Shown here piece by piece: positions 18,180 to 28,455 of a DNA stretch of 64,000 nucleotides. The stretch is from assembly GCF_003315295.1 (NCBI RefSeq), contig NZ_QNRI01000006.1, positions 97,700-161,699 on the forward strand, in the 5' to 3' direction. This DNA comes from Paraliobacillus ryukyuensis. Lineage in GTDB: Bacteria > Bacillota > Bacilli > Bacillales > Amphibacillaceae. Every line of letters begins with the position of its first letter. The first letter of the stretch is position 1. The notes below the pieces were generated by a model that did not search any database, was not told the origin of the DNA, and saw nothing but the letters and a program-made list of their open reading frames with translations. The translations under genes and the position numbers were made by a program.

Positions 18180-20222
18180 ATGTTAAATAAAAATAGTATA
18201 CAGTTCAAAATCTTACTATTTGTTCCTATTGTGTTAATAGCGATTATTGGCATATCCATTTTAAGTTATATGTTTGCCAAATCGGAATTAGAAACTCAAA
18301 TTGATAGTAAGATGACCAATCTTACTAAAGAAGTTACCAATGAAATTGATGGAAAATTAACTGGACATCAACGATTGGGAGAAACAATGAGTGAGTTGGC
18401 TGGGGCAGAAGGACAACAACTAGAAAGAGAGGATTTTGCTGCTCTTTTTGAACGCTACTTACCAATAAACGAAGAAACATTTGGGATGGGTGTATGGTAC
18501 GCTCCTTATGGACATGATGAGGAGACACAATATTTTGGACCTTATAGCTATAAAGATGGTGACAATGTTGTGTATACCGACGAATATGAAACAAGTGACT
18601 ATGATTATCCAAATCAATATTGGTACACTGCAGGAGCCGAATCAGGCGAAATAACTTGGACAGAACCTTATTATGATGAAGCGTTAGGTACAACACTAAT
18701 AACAACAAGTGTGCCGTTTTATGACCATTCGGATCAATTCGTTGGTGTGGTTTCTAGTGATATCGATATAGGCAATATGCAAAACATTGTTAAAGGAATC
18801 GATGCAGGCGAAACTGGTTGGGCTTTCTTATTAGATGAATCAGAGCGTTTCCTAGTACATCCTAATATCGAACAAAATGAAAGTATTTCTTTATCCGAAG
18901 ATGCAACACTTTCCCCATTGGTTCAAACACTAGAAAACCAACCTTCAGGGATAGAAACAGTGGAATTAGAAAATGATAGATCAGGCCATGTTTACTATCA
19001 ACAAATACCTCGAACGAATTGGACAGTGGGAATTGTTATTCCAGATCAAGAAGCATATGGTGCCTTAAGTAATTTACTAATGCAGATTGTAATAGCATCA
19101 GCTATTATCTTAATCCTTTTCATTGCCGTTGCTGTGATCGTTGCTAGAAGATTAACGAAACCTTTAAAAGAATTAAATACTGAAGTAAGCAAAGTGGCTT
19201 CAGGTGACTTATCTGTTCATCTTGAACCAAAAACGAAAGATGAGATAGGGGAGCTAACCAATAACTTTAATAATATGGTGAAAAGTATTAGAGAGTTAGT
19301 AGCATCCGTACAGTCATCCATTCATACTGTGTCAGGTTCTACCGAACAATTAAGTGCTGTATCGGAAGAAACAACTGCTTCTAGTGAAGAAATTAGTCGA
19401 GCGATGAGTGAAGCGACCAAAGGAATTACGGAAGCAGCGAGTCATGCGGATGCCACCAATCAAGAAACAGCTTCATTCTCTGAAAAACTAACTAATTTGG
19501 TCGATCAAACGAATCAGCTAGCAACCTATTCGGAAGAAGTGCAACAGCTGAATAAACAAGGAATTGAACAAATTACACAACTAAGAGAGAAATCAGATCA
19601 GTCAGCAAATGTGGTGCTTTCCGTAGAAAAAGTTATACAAGAATTATCAACTAAGATGACGCAAATCGGAGAAATAGTGAATACCATCAGTTCTATTTCC
19701 GAACAAACGAATTTACTTGCATTAAATGCATCGATTGAAGCAGCTAGAGCGGGTGAGGACGGAAAAGGGTTCGCTGTAGTTGCCGATGAAGTAAGAAAAC
19801 TTGCGGAGCAGACGTCTGCTGCTACTGAAAACATTAGGGATACGATTAAAGAAGTACAACTAGATTCAGAAAATGCCGTACAACAAATCGGTTCTTCCAG
19901 AGAAATGTCGGAGGAACAGAATGAAACAGCAAAAGAAACCGTTGAAGCATTTGAATCAATAGCAAAAGAAAATGATAAGATGACTGAGTCGATCCAAACA
20001 ATTGTAAAAGATATAGAGAAAATGGATACATCTAAAGATCATGTGGTCGAAGCGGTTAGTCAAATCGCTAGCATTTTACAACAAAATGCTTCTGTTTCAG
20101 AGGAAGTAGACGCTTCTTCGCAAGAACAATTAACAGCATTAAAAACAATTACTACATCAGCAGAAGATTTACAGAAATCAAGTGAAGAATTAGAACGATT
20201 AATTAAACGATTTAGAATCTAA
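18180..20222 (+). CDS. Methyl-accepting chemotaxis protein with a dCache sensor
   Basis: The product has 680 residues. A first membrane segment (about 12-32) is followed by an extracellular dual-Cache domain to about residue 295 ([44 protein letters not shown] strand). A second membrane segment (about 302-323), a HAMP domain, and a long coiled-coil signalling domain follow, with the hairpin tip [19 protein letters not shown] around residues 510-530. It senses a small ligand, often an amino acid for this class, and signals through CheW/CheA. AGGGGGGAATT lies before ATG 18180. It is monocistronic, with a terminator-like hairpin downstream. Confidence 0.92.
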   Translation: MLNKNSIQFKILLFVPIVLIAIIGISILSYMFAKSELETQIDSKMTNLTKEVTNEIDGKLTGHQRLGETMSELAGAEGQQLEREDFAALFERYLPINEETFGMGVWYAPYGHDEETQYFGPYSYKDGDNVVYTDEYETSDYDYPNQYWYTAGAESGEITWTEPYYDEALGTTLITTSVPFYDHSDQFVGVVSSDIDIGNMQNIVKGIDAGETGWAFLLDESERFLVHPNIEQNESISLSEDATLSPLVQTLENQPSGIETVELENDRSGHVYYQQIPRTNWTVGIVIPDQEAYGALSNLLMQIVIASAIILILFIAVAVIVARRLTKPLKELNTEVSKVASGDLSVHLEPKTKDEIGELTNNFNNMVKSIRELVASVQSSIHTVSGSTEQLSAVSEETTASSEEISRAMSEATKGITEAASHADATNQETASFSEKLTNLVDQTNQLATYSEEVQQLNKQGIEQITQLREKSDQSANVVLSVEKVIQELSTKMTQIGEIVNTISSISEQTNLLALNASIEAARAGEDGKGFAVVADEVRKLAEQTSAATENIRDTIKEVQLDSENAVQQIGSSREMSEEQNETAKETVEAFESIAKENDKMTESIQTIVKDIEKMDTSKDHVVEAVSQIASILQQNASVSEEVDASSQEQLTALKTITTSAEDLQKSSEELERLIKRFRI

Positions 20223-20262
20223 TTTTAGTTAATACTTTAACTTGGCGTAATTTCGCTGTTCA

Positions 20263-20316
20263 GTCAGCAAATGGGTAGTTATTCCTTCAGGAGTATGCCA
20301 TTTGCTGACTTTAATT
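20263..20316 (+). terminator. Hairpin after the chemoreceptor gene
   Basis: A perfect 12-bp stem pairs gtcagcaaatgg (20263-20274) with ccatttgctgac (20298-20309), followed by a loose T-rich tract. The 250 bases beyond it up to 20567 show no gene or recognisable element. Confidence 0.62.
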
Positions 20317-20567
20317 TATTCATTTCGAAAAATACTTTAATGAACGTTATTTGCATTCGTTTGGTAGGACGAGGATTACAATACTAAAATGGGCTTTCTT
20401 AGCATAACGAACAAGAAGCAATGGCAAACAAAATGTAAGTAAATAAATTGATAGCAGAATACCATTAGTGAATTAATTAGTTTTCCACATCTTATTATTG
20501 ATGCTAGGCATTGTTTATCAAATAAAAAGAGAAATCCGTTCGTAATAGGATCTACTTAAAATAGTCA

Positions 20568-20602
20568 TAAAAAAAAGACCAAAACTTGTGGAGAGTTTTG
20601 GC
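20568..20602 (-). terminator. Terminator of yutI
   Basis: On the minus strand ccaaaact and agttttgg (20601-20594 with 20586-20579) form the stem, and a run of eight T follows at about 20577-20570. Confidence 0.75.
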
Positions 20603-20632
20603 CGATTGATTTTATAATAAGGTTATTTTTCA

Positions 20633-20857
20633 CTAAAATACTTGTTCGATTTCCATTACGCCAGGAACTTCTGCCATAAGTGCACGCTCAATTCCTGCTT
20701 TCAAAGTAATCGTTGAACTAGGGCAATTGCCGCATGCTCCCATTAAACGAAGACGTACAATGCCTTCATCTACATCAACTAATTCCACATCTCCACCGTC
20801 ACGTAGTAAAAATGGACGTAATTTGTTTAGCACTTCTTGGACTTGATCTTGCATCAT
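20633..20857 (-). CDS. yutI: NifU-type Fe-S carrier YutI
   Basis: The product has 74 residues and consists of just the NifU C-terminal domain: [15 protein letters not shown] followed by the cluster-binding CGNCPSS motif (CxxC). It carries or delivers Fe-S clusters. It is shorter than the B. subtilis protein at the N-terminus, but the domain is complete. AAGGGGA lies upstream of the tandem ATGATG start. It is divergent from dapF, in the same neighbourhood as in B. subtilis. Confidence 0.9.
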   Translation of the reverse strand: MMQDQVQEVLNKLRPFLLRDGGDVELVDVDEGIVRLRLMGACGNCPSSTITLKAGIERALMAEVPGVMEIEQVF

Positions 20858-21080
20858 CCATCTTCCCCTTTCTATTATCTATAACCTAGTATATCACTTT
20901 TTTCAAAAAAATCTATGCAGTACATCACAGTGTTTTAACAACAATTATTTTAACTTTTTTCTAAAGTTTTGTAAAATAGAAATGATCGATAAATAATGCT
21001 ACACGCTAAGATTTGTAATAATGTGTGTCAGTTAGATAATTACTATTACTAAATAATAAGTAGAGAAAACGGAGGTTGCT

Positions 21081-21941
21081 ATGGAAATTCCTTTTACTAA
21101 AATGCATGGATTAGGTAATAGTTATATATATGTTGATTTGTTCAAATATCCATTAACAGAAGAGCAGCTAGTTCCGTTAGCGATAGAAGTAGCAGACGTG
21201 AATACAGGAATTGGATCAGATGGTCTTATTCTAATTCAACCGAGTGAAGTTGCGGAAGTTGGTATGCGTATATTTAATAAGGATGGTTCAGAAGGGAAGA
21301 CATGTGGCAATGGCCTTCGTTGTGTCGCTAAGTATGCGTATGAAAATGGTTTAGTAACCACATCTACGTTTTCGATTGAGACAAAAGCAGGGAATGTAAC
21401 AGCTGAGGTGCATGGTACTAAAGTGCATGTTGAAGAAGTAACAGTAGATATGGGAGCACCTCGATTAAATCGCAAAATGATTCCAATGGAAGGTGAAGAT
21501 AACGAAACGGTCATTGCAGAATCGTTTCAAGTTAGTCTTCATCCTTTACAAGTAACTGCTGTGTCAATGGGAAATCCACATGCAATATTTTTTGTTGAAG
21601 CTATTGAAAAAGCCCCATTGTATGAACTAGGACCAGTTATTACAGCAGATCAACGCTTCCCTGAAGGCGTAAATGTGGAATTTGTTGAAATTATTAGTGC
21701 AACAGAAATGCACTTTCGTGTCTGGGAAAGAGGATCAGGTGTCACACAAGCTTGTGGTACTGGAGCATGTGCAGCGGTTGTTGCAGCAATTTTAAATGAT
21801 TATGCTTCAAAAAACGAAGAAATAACCGTTCATTTAAGTGGTGGCGATTTATTTATCAATTGGGCAGAAGATGGGCATGTATGGATGAGAGGAAAAGCAG
21901 AACGTACTTTGGACGGGGTCTTTTTTACGAATCGTATCTAA
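21081..21941 (+). CDS. dapF: Diaminopimelate epimerase
   Basis: The product has 286 residues. The two catalytic cysteines lie in KTCGNGLRC (around residue 75) and ACGTGACA (around residue 226). It interconverts LL- and meso-diaminopimelate for lysine and peptidoglycan synthesis. CGGAGG lies upstream of ATG 21081. As in B. subtilis (yutL), it is close to the A-type Fe-S carrier gene yutM; a 98-base gap separates them and no terminator was seen in it. Confidence 0.96.
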   Translation: MEIPFTKMHGLGNSYIYVDLFKYPLTEEQLVPLAIEVADVNTGIGSDGLILIQPSEVAEVGMRIFNKDGSEGKTCGNGLRCVAKYAYENGLVTTSTFSIETKAGNVTAEVHGTKVHVEEVTVDMGAPRLNRKMIPMEGEDNETVIAESFQVSLHPLQVTAVSMGNPHAIFFVEAIEKAPLYELGPVITADQRFPEGVNVEFVEIISATEMHFRVWERGSGVTQACGTGACAAVVAAILNDYASKNEEITVHLSGGDLFINWAEDGHVWMRGKAERTLDGVFFTNRI

Positions 21942-22039
21942 CAGTCGTCCTGTTAGTGATTTTCGAGCGACAAAGTTGAAGCAAATAAGCAATACTTGTA
22001 TACTAAAAAATAGCACTTACAAGTGAAGGAGGAAGTAGA

Positions 22040-22399
22040 ATGGTATTAAACATTACTGATAATGCACGTTCTCAAATACAAGAGATGATGAAAGATGAAG
22101 ACCAAGAAACAGTACGTTTACGTTTTGGTGTCAAAGGTGGCGGTTGTAGTGGTTTATCGTATTCGTTAGGTTTTGACTATGATGTAAACGAAGAATTAGA
22201 TACAAAAGAAGAAGTTAATGGTATTCCGGTTACTATTTTTACACAAGATATTGCAGTTATTGAAGGAACAACAATTGACTTCAAACAGAATATGATGGGT
22301 GGTGGATTTACCATCGATAATCCAAATGCCATCGTATCTTGCGGGTGTGGCTCATCGTTTAAAACAGCGACGAATGCTGGTACACCAGGTGATTGTTAA
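22040..22399 (+). CDS. yutM: A-type Fe-S cluster carrier YutM (HesB/IscA family)
   Basis: The product has 119 residues with the three conserved cysteines of A-type carriers: GGGCSGLSY near residue 37 and CGCGSSF near 103-105. It probably transfers Fe-S clusters from SufBCD to target enzymes. GGAGGAAG precedes ATG 22040. Together with sufB at the window edge and yutI on the other side of dapF, it forms the Fe-S assembly set of this region. Confidence 0.9.
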   Translation: MVLNITDNARSQIQEMMKDEDQETVRLRFGVKGGGCSGLSYSLGFDYDVNEELDTKEEVNGIPVTIFTQDIAVIEGTTIDFKQNMMGGGFTIDNPNAIVSCGCGSSFKTATNAGTPGDC

Positions 22400-22439
22400 G
22401 GAAAAGACTCTGCTAAAATCAACAGTTGATTTTACTTAT

Positions 22440-22479
22440 AAAAATGGAACTTCAATAAACGAAGAAGTTCCATTTTTAT
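22440..22479 (+). terminator. Terminator after yutM
   Basis: A perfect 14-bp stem (22440-22453 with 22464-22477) ends in a run of T. The following 150 bases hold no other feature before the yumC terminator. Confidence 0.85.
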
Positions 22480-22626
22480 ATTAATACTTATCAATCGTTG
22501 CACCAATTGTAGACGTTCGAATGAACTCCATATTTTAAAATTTTACCAGTCTTGAGGTGTACCACTTATTATAGCCCTACTAACGGATAAAATAAGTTTA
22601 AATAATGTTCATCCTTCGAGCACATC

Positions 22627-22671
22627 ATAAAAACATCACCGAAAGAAATTTTTTCATCTTTCGGTGATGTT
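22627..22671 (-). terminator. Terminator of yumC
   Basis: The stem pairs aacatcaccgaaaga (22632-22646) with tctttcggtgatgtt (22657-22671). On the minus strand it is followed by a T run. Confidence 0.78.
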
Positions 22672-22710
22672 ACTTGTTTATTCTTCAAAACAGTACGCCT
22701 TTAGCCAGAT

Positions 22711-23700
22711 TCATTCAAACATACTTGTCGAGTGTTTCGGTTGTACCCGAGCATTTGGTTCAATATATGTTTTTGCATTATTGACAGCTGTTGGACCTTC
22801 ACCAAATCCAGTTGCAATTAAATTAATTTTTCCTGGATATGTACAGATATCACCAGCTGCATAAATTCCTTCGACAGAGGTTTCCATTTTGGTATTGACT
22901 ACAATGCTATTTTTCTCGATATCCATGCCCCAGCCTTTAATTGGTCCTAAGGAAGAAACAAAACCATAATTTACTATGACATCATCGACATCAATCGTTA
23001 TGATGTTTTCTCCTTTAACTTCGCTTACTTTTACTTGTTCAATCTCATCTGTCCCTACAAAAGATTCCGGTACGTAAGGTGTAAGGATACGCACTTTTGA
23101 ATTTTTTAAATTTTCTACACTGTGTTCATGGGCGCGGAATTTATCTCGTCGGTGAATAAGTGTTACTTCTTTTGCGATTGGCTCTAACATTAGTGCCCAA
23201 TCAACGGCTGAGTCTCCACCCCCAAACAACACGACACGTTTATCCTTGAACTGCATCATATTATCGACAAAATAATGCAAGTTACGTGTTTCATATGCTT
23301 CCGCTTCTTTTAAAGCTAGTTTCCGTGGTTGAAATGCACCATTACCAGCTGTAATAATGATCGTTTTCGTATAATGGATATCTTGATTGGTTGTTAAACG
23401 AAATATCCCATCTTCAAGGCGTTCGACCTCTTGCACTTCTTCTTCTAAAGCAATAGAAGGATCAAACATATCTAATTGTTCCTTCAAATTATGGACAAGG
23501 TCTTGTGCACGAACTTTTGGAAATCCGGCTACATCATATATATATTTCTCTGGATATAAGGCACTTAATTGACCACCAATATGGGGTAGGCTTTCAATTA
23601 TTTTTACACTAGATTGTCTCAAGCCCCCATAATAGGCGGTGAATAATCCAGTCGGACCAGCACCAATGATCGTTATATCATATATTTTTTGTTCCATCAT
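22711..23700 (-). CDS. yumC: Ferredoxin/flavodoxin-NADP+ reductase YumC
   Basis: The product has 329 residues and belongs to the thioredoxin-reductase-like ferredoxin-NADP+ reductases. The FAD-binding motif is [16 protein letters not shown], the NADPH-binding motif is [15 protein letters not shown], and the C-terminal FAD motif is [14 protein letters not shown]. The CxxC redox pair of thioredoxin reductase is absent, as expected for YumC. It supplies electrons to ferredoxin or flavodoxin; the iron-regulated flavodoxin in this window is a plausible partner (inference). GGAGGAAAT precedes the tandem ATG. It is divergent from yumB, as in B. subtilis. Confidence 0.93.
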   Translation of the reverse strand: MMEQKIYDITIIGAGPTGLFTAYYGGLRQSSVKIIESLPHIGGQLSALYPEKYIYDVAGFPKVRAQDLVHNLKEQLDMFDPSIALEEEVQEVERLEDGIFRLTTNQDIHYTKTIIITAGNGAFQPRKLALKEAEAYETRNLHYFVDNMMQFKDKRVVLFGGGDSAVDWALMLEPIAKEVTLIHRRDKFRAHEHSVENLKNSKVRILTPYVPESFVGTDEIEQVKVSEVKGENIITIDVDDVIVNYGFVSSLGPIKGWGMDIEKNSIVVNTKMETSVEGIYAAGDICTYPGKINLIATGFGEGPTAVNNAKTYIEPNARVQPKHSTSMFE

Positions 23701-23909
23701 TGTTATTTCCTCCTAAATTGACCTAAACATAAGTAGACAGTGAATATTTTAACACACTTTTTTGTTTATGTAGTACTATTACGCGCCGTCTAAAGATTGC
23801 TTGAAAATTAATCAGAAAGCTTCTAAGATTAAAAGAGGTAATAAATTAGTAGAAGCTATTTCATTTTGTGGTAGACGCCTAAATGGTAGCAAAGAACGGA
23901 AGTGGTCGT

Positions 23910-25118
23910 ATGGCAAAACCTACAATCGTCATTCTTGGAGCTGGTTATGCTGGTTTAACAGCAGCATTAACATTGCAAAAGAACTTAACGGAAGATGATG
24001 CTAAAATTATACTGGTTAATAAGCATTCCTATCATTATCAAACCACATGGTTACACGAAAATGCTGCGGGGTCATTACATGATAATCACACCAAGATTTC
24101 AATAGATAAACTCGTTGATCAAGAAAAAATTGAATGTTTGGTCGATACAGTAACAGAAATACGAAGTGAAAAACAACACGTTTGTTTAGCGGAACATGGT
24201 TGCATAACGTATGATTATTTAGTTGTCGCTTTAGGATTTGAAATGAATACATTTAATATACCTGGTGTAACAGAGTATGCTTATACAATTGGAAGCATAG
24301 ATAAATCAAGTCATCTAAGACAACAGATGGACATCAAATTAGCTGCTTATTCTAAACAGAAATCAGATCACCCATTTACTATTGTTGTTGGCGGTGGTGG
24401 TTTTACAGGGGTAGAGTATCTTGGGGAACTAACGGATCAGCTAAGCGATTGGTGTAAAAAATATCAGTTAACGAAACAAGATTTTAAACTAATAACAATC
24501 GAGCGTGAGCACTCTGTTATGCCCGGTTTTAACTTGGAGTTAGGTGAGTATGCCATGCAAGCATTAGAAAACAAAGGGATAACGTTTTATTTAGGTACCT
24601 CAGTCAAACGAGTGCGAGCAGATCATGTTATTGTCGAAAAAAATAGTTGGACCCAAGAAATTCCGATGTCTATGTTTATTTGGACAGCAGGTGTTCGAGC
24701 AAATCGATTGATTGAGCAATCCGATCTGCCAAACAAAAATGGGAGTGTGGAAGTGACAGCAGATATGCGTGTACCACATAGTAAAAATGTCTTTGTGATT
24801 GGAGATAGTGCTACTATTTACCATCCAGAACATGGGGAAGCTGTTCCTCCTACTGCACAAATGGCGATGCAACAAGGCAAGATATGTGCAAAAAATATTG
24901 TGGCGATGATTAAAGGAGACAAGAAGGAAATTAAGCCTTTTAATTATAAAGAACAAGGAATTATCGCATCGTTAGGGAAAAAAGACGCGATTGGAATCCT
25001 GTTTAATAATAAGAAAATATTTGGTAGAGAAGCAGTTATGTTGAAGCGATTGATTGAGAATCGAGTGTTGTATCAGCTTGGTGGTCTATCTTTGTTACGT
25101 AAGAAAAAGAAGTTTTAG
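23910..25118 (+). CDS. yumB: Type II NADH dehydrogenase-like protein YumB
   Basis: The product has 402 residues with two dinucleotide folds: FAD site IVILGAGYAGLTAAL at the start and NADH site IVVGGGGFTGVEYLGEL, plus the C-terminal FAD contact VFVIGDSATI. The NHL family motif TTWLHENAAGS lies near residue 50. It is expected to oxidise NADH and reduce menaquinone at the membrane without pumping protons; YumB itself is less studied than Ndh. ATG 23910 is chosen because CGGAAG lies seven bases upstream; ATG 23883 is in frame but unsupported. Adjacent to yumC, as in B. subtilis. Confidence 0.87.
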   Translation: MAKPTIVILGAGYAGLTAALTLQKNLTEDDAKIILVNKHSYHYQTTWLHENAAGSLHDNHTKISIDKLVDQEKIECLVDTVTEIRSEKQHVCLAEHGCITYDYLVVALGFEMNTFNIPGVTEYAYTIGSIDKSSHLRQQMDIKLAAYSKQKSDHPFTIVVGGGGFTGVEYLGELTDQLSDWCKKYQLTKQDFKLITIEREHSVMPGFNLELGEYAMQALENKGITFYLGTSVKRVRADHVIVEKNSWTQEIPMSMFIWTAGVRANRLIEQSDLPNKNGSVEVTADMRVPHSKNVFVIGDSATIYHPEHGEAVPPTAQMAMQQGKICAKNIVAMIKGDKKEIKPFNYKEQGIIASLGKKDAIGILFNNKKIFGREAVMLKRLIENRVLYQLGGLSLLRKKKKF

Positions 25119-25187
25119 TCAAGCAAATTAACACTTTTGATCATGGTTTCTGACAAAAATGTATAAAACAATGCTTTGTTGGAGAAG

Positions 25188-25211
25188 CTTACACCCAGAA
25201 AGAGGTGTAAG
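25188..25211 (+). promoter_or_regulatory. Hairpin overlapping the yuiC ribosome-binding site
   Basis: cttacacc (25188-25195) is the inverse of ggtgtaag (25204-25211), loop eight bases. The right arm overlaps the AGAGGTG Shine-Dalgarno sequence just before ATG 25217. Confidence 0.45.
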
Positions 25212-25216
25212 TAAAA

Positions 25217-25903
25217 ATGGTATGGTTGAAACGTTTATTTATGTCTATTCTCTTCCTAACTGCTTGTTACACAACGGTTGTGGTGGTGACGAATCTTACC
25301 CCGGTGGAAATCGTTACTGCTGGTCTTCATAACCAACCGGCGATGGAACAAGCACATATAGTAAAAGAGCAGCCAAGTAAACAATTTCATTACTCCAAGA
25401 AACAACTACATGTCGAAAAAGCAACAACAAGTTATCATACTTCTAGTGAGCAAACAAATGCTCCTAAAACGTTAGGAGATACGATCAATGTAGAGCGTTA
25501 TCCAAGTCATCAAGTGACCGCAACTGGTTATACTGCTGGAGTTGAATCAACTGGAAAAACACCAAATCATCCAGAATACGGCATTACATTCTCAGGAGTA
25601 CAAGTAACAAGAGATTTATATTCTACTATAGCAGCAGATTTATCTGTTTTTCCAATTGGCACAATTTTGTATATTCCCGAATACGGTTACGGTGTAGTTG
25701 CTGATAAAGGTGAAGCAATTAATGGGAATGAACTCGATTTATATTATCCAACTGTTGCTGATGTATATGAAAAATGGGGCAAGAAAGATACTACTGTTTA
25801 TGAAATTGAAAAAGGCGATGGCACCTTAACGGATGAAACTTTAAAAAAACTTAATGAAACACAAGCGCTACAGGTGTTTCGTGAACAAATAAAAGCAAGC
25901 TAA
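25217..25903 (+). CDS. yuiC: 3D-domain protein YuiC, probable cell-wall lytic transglycosylase
   Basis: The product has 228 residues. An N-terminal signal or anchor helix (residues ~5-27) is followed by a low-complexity linker and a C-terminal 3D (MltA-like double-psi barrel) domain. The domain shows [40 protein letters not shown] and NELDLYYP, including the Asp residues that name the fold. Proteins of this Rpf-replacement (Sps) type cleave peptidoglycan and influence exit from stationary phase. It follows yumB, as in B. subtilis. The gene ends inside a terminator stem. Confidence 0.86.
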   Translation: MVWLKRLFMSILFLTACYTTVVVVTNLTPVEIVTAGLHNQPAMEQAHIVKEQPSKQFHYSKKQLHVEKATTSYHTSSEQTNAPKTLGDTINVERYPSHQVTATGYTAGVESTGKTPNHPEYGITFSGVQVTRDLYSTIAADLSVFPIGTILYIPEYGYGVVADKGEAINGNELDLYYPTVADVYEKWGKKDTTVYEIEKGDGTLTDETLKKLNETQALQVFREQIKAS

Positions 25904-25928
25904 CAGCGAATGGTTAGCTTGCTTTTAT
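25889..25928 (+). terminator. Terminator of yuiC
   Basis: A 14-bp stem (25891-25904 with 25913-25926, aaaagcaagctaac / gttagcttgctttt) contains the yuiC stop codon. Confidence 0.85.
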
Positions 25929-26007
25929 TACGGTTAAAAAAGATAAACATAGTATTACTATGTATAATTGCAAAGTGGTGCTTTTCTAACTATCGCTATA
26001 GGTTAGC

Positions 26008-26481
26008 TTAAAATAAGGGATAAAGAACAAACGCCAGAATAATTCCGGTTAATCCACCAAAGAATACTTCAATTGGCTGGTGCCCTAACAATTCTTTTAA
26101 TTCTTCTTGTTTTTGATATTCTTCTTTCTTTGCCCATACTTTAGCTTCTTCAATAAAATAGTTAAAGTCTTTGACAAGCATGTTTAAGATAATTGCTTGT
26201 TCCCCAGCTTGTCTTCTTATACCAGTGGCATCAAACATAATAATAATACTAAAGACACAAGCAACTGCAAAGAGTCCTGAATCAACACCGTGTTCCATAC
26301 CAATTCCAGTAGTTACGGCTGCAACGGCAGCAGAGTGACTACTAGGCATTCCTCCTGTACTAAAAGCAAGTCCTGGTTTGAATTCTTTTGTTGCAATTAA
26401 ATGAATTGGTATTTTCACCACTTGTGCGAAAACAATCGAAATAAGTGCTACCCATAATGGGAAATTTTCCAACAATGCCAA
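26008..26481 (-). CDS. yuiD: Divergent PAP2-family membrane protein YuiD
   Basis: The product has 157 residues (B. subtilis YuiD 158) with about four hydrophobic segments. It has the acid-phosphatase-like signature GGMPSSHSAAVAA, matching the PSGH-type motif of PAP2 enzymes, and GHQPIEVFFGGLTGI near the end. Other PAP2 catalytic residues are hard to place, so it may or may not be an active lipid phosphatase. It is followed on the minus strand only by the convergent yuiC terminator region. Confidence 0.85.
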   Translation of the reverse strand: MALLENFPLWVALISIVFAQVVKIPIHLIATKEFKPGLAFSTGGMPSSHSAAVAAVTTGIGMEHGVDSGLFAVACVFSIIIMFDATGIRRQAGEQAIILNMLVKDFNYFIEEAKVWAKKEEYQKQEELKELLGHQPIEVFFGGLTGIILAFVLYPLF

Positions 26482-26604
26482 GCTAGGTTCATCCTTTCCT
26501 ACAAATCAAGCATTTGTCTTTTAACATTTTATATTATAATTTTATTATAGCATAGCTCGATATGGAAAAGAAAAGGCTGTGGCTGTCCGATTGTAAATTA
26601 AAAG

Positions 26605-27213
26605 TTAATTTTTTGACTGCATTCGCCTTTGCAGCAGTATAGCTTGGGGTAAACGTTTTAACATTTTTACAATTACAAAGGCGGCAACAACCGATAAAGC
26701 GATGTCTTTAAGGAAAAATGGAAGCATGCTAGTCCAAGCAATCGAATAATCAATCGATAGTCCAAGCCAAGTATTCATGGCAATATACATATAATTTATA
26801 CCTACAAAATAATTCACTAATACGCCAATGATAGCGACAAATAAAGTATAGCCCAATGTCAGCTGTGTTTGCTTTTCGATCAGCCAACCTGTAACAAAAG
26901 CTACACAAATAAATCCAAAGATAAATCCCCCTGTATAATCAAACAAGGTGAAAAGGCCTGCATGCATTTTTGCAAAGACAGGTACCCCAGCCACACCAAT
27001 CAAGGTGTAAGCTGTTAAAGATAAGAGAGCTAATCTTCTTCCTAGAAAAAGTCCAGCGCAAATAGCAAAAAAGGTTTGTAAAGATAGCGGTACTGTAACT
27101 CCAGCAATCGGAATCGCTAAAAAAGGAAACCAAACTGTGATATTAGCGCCAATAGTCATTAAACAGACAAAAATTGCCCCATAAGTGAGGTCGCGTGTGG
27201 TAATATTCTTCAT
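26605..27213 (-). CDS. bioY: Biotin ECF transporter substrate-binding protein BioY
   Basis: A 202-residue polytopic protein (about six helices) of the BioY family, with LQTFFAICAGLFLGRRLALL, GVPVFA and FDYTGGFIFGF. It binds biotin and works with shared ECF energising subunits encoded elsewhere. ATG 27213 (second of two adjacent ATGs) is chosen for its spacing to a GGGGGGG run. A palindromic BirA operator lies 40-70 bases upstream. No biotin biosynthetic gene is nearby, so uptake may be important to this organism. Confidence 0.9.
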   Translation of the reverse strand: MKNITTRDLTYGAIFVCLMTIGANITVWFPFLAIPIAGVTVPLSLQTFFAICAGLFLGRRLALLSLTAYTLIGVAGVPVFAKMHAGLFTLFDYTGGFIFGFICVAFVTGWLIEKQTQLTLGYTLFVAIIGVLVNYFVGINYMYIAMNTWLGLSIDYSIAWTSMLPFFLKDIALSVVAAFVIVKMLKRLPQAILLQRRMQSKN

Positions 27214-27254
27214 CATTATCCCCCCCAAAAAGAATAGTAGGAGAAAATCAAGAG

Positions 27255-27286
27255 ATTGTCAACTTAATTTAATTTAGGTTAACAAT
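27255..27286 (-). promoter_or_regulatory. BirA operator upstream of bioY
   Basis: ATTGTcAAC (27255-27263), 14-base spacer, GTTAACAAT (27278-27286). This is the Firmicute BirA palindrome with one change, so biotin-bound BirA should repress bioY. Confidence 0.83.
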
Positions 27287-27320
27287 CGAGGCGGAGAAAA
27301 TGTAAGAGATGATAAGAAAG

Positions 27321-27485
27321 AAGGTGGGACAAAAGTGAATGAAGATCCCTGATAAACGAACGATGGATAACCTATTTTATCCATCGTTCGTTTTAGTTAG
27401 AAAACATAACTAAGTAACTGGAAATATACGAGACTCATCAATCATTCGTATACTGTAGTTAAAAATTACTTTTGTCCCAGCCTTT
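27321..27485. repeat. Intergenic palindromic element with nested hairpin
   Basis: Outer arms aaggtgggacaaaagt (27321-27336) and acttttgtcccagcctt (27468-27484) are near-perfect inverse copies. Inside lies a perfect 16-bp stem (27354-27369 with 27379-27394). Outer arms of this TGGGACAAAAGT type recur in intergenic regions of many Bacillaceae. On the plus strand a T run follows the right arm. It sits between deoD and bioY, so it could act as a terminator for deoD or be a dispersed repeat. Confidence 0.6.
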
Positions 27486-27496
27486 TTTAAATACTT

Positions 27497-28204
27497 TTAT
27501 TTAATCGCTGCGTCTAAAGCTACAACCATCATATCATTAAATGTTGTCTGTCTTTCTTCTGCACTTGTTTCTTCACCAGTAAGCATATGGTCAGATACGG
27601 TAAGTACGGAAAGCGCTTGACGATCAAATTTAGCTGCTAATGTGTACAATGCTGTAGTTTCCATTTCAACCGCTAGCACATTATACTTTGCTAAAAGCTC
27701 TAATAATTCCTTTCCATTGTCACGATAGAAGTTATCACTAGTGAATACATTACCAACTCGTAAGTTTAAACCATGCTTTGTTCCCACGTCATATGCGTTT
27801 TTCAGTAGTTCAAAGTTAGCGGTTGGTGCATAATCAATACCACCAAACACCATCCGATTCATTTGAGAATCAGTTGTAGAAGTCGATGCTAAGATGACAT
27901 CACGAACGTTGACATCCTTTTGGATTGCTCCACAAGTTCCAACTCGGATTAATTTTTTTACATCGTAACTTTGAATTAACTCATTTACGTAGATTGAAAT
28001 AGATGGAACACCCATCCCTGTCCCTTGAACAGAAACTCTTTCCCCTTTATATGTACCAGTATAACCATACATCCCACGTACTTCATTATAACAAGTAACA
28101 TCTTCTAAAAAAGTTTCGGCAATATATTTAGCGCGTAGTGGATCTCCTGGTAGTAGAATTTTATCTGCAATATCTCCTTGTTTTGCACCAATGTGTACAC
28201 TCAT
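27497..28204 (-). CDS. deoD: Purine nucleoside phosphorylase, DeoD type
   Basis: A 235-residue hexameric-type phosphorylase: [20 protein letters not shown] at the N-terminus, [23 protein letters not shown] and the [12 protein letters not shown] substrate loop, with catalytic SDH in VSDHMLTGE. It splits purine nucleosides with phosphate in salvage. ATG 28204 is preferred because GGAGG lies nine bases upstream and the family begins MSVHIGAK; the frame is open 21 bases further. Transcription ends toward the repeat element at 27321-27485. Confidence 0.94.
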   Translation of the reverse strand: MSVHIGAKQGDIADKILLPGDPLRAKYIAETFLEDVTCYNEVRGMYGYTGTYKGERVSVQGTGMGVPSISIYVNELIQSYDVKKLIRVGTCGAIQKDVNVRDVILASTSTTDSQMNRMVFGGIDYAPTANFELLKNAYDVGTKHGLNLRVGNVFTSDNFYRDNGKELLELLAKYNVLAVEMETTALYTLAAKFDRQALSVLTVSDHMLTGEETSAEERQTTFNDMMVVALDAAIK

Positions 28205-28455
28205 TAATTTAAATCCTCCATTCATTTCAAACTAATTTTAAAGTACCACATTCGTTTTTATAATACAAATTCCTATCTTTTTCGAAAGGTTGTCAGCAGT
28301 ATAATGAAATCGCTTTAAAAGTTTTCGTTTTTACTATTTATTCTGGTTGCGTTTTCATATATAATATGTTTAACTAGTCAATTCATCTAAGTAATGGTAC
28401 AATCAAACATTCACTACTTAATGAAATGTACAATAGTTAGAGGGGAGAAGAACTA

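Noticed and set aside
27606..27620. cre-like sequence GGAAAGCGCTTGA inside deoD
   Set aside because: It lies deep in the coding region, is imperfect and can be explained by codon content.
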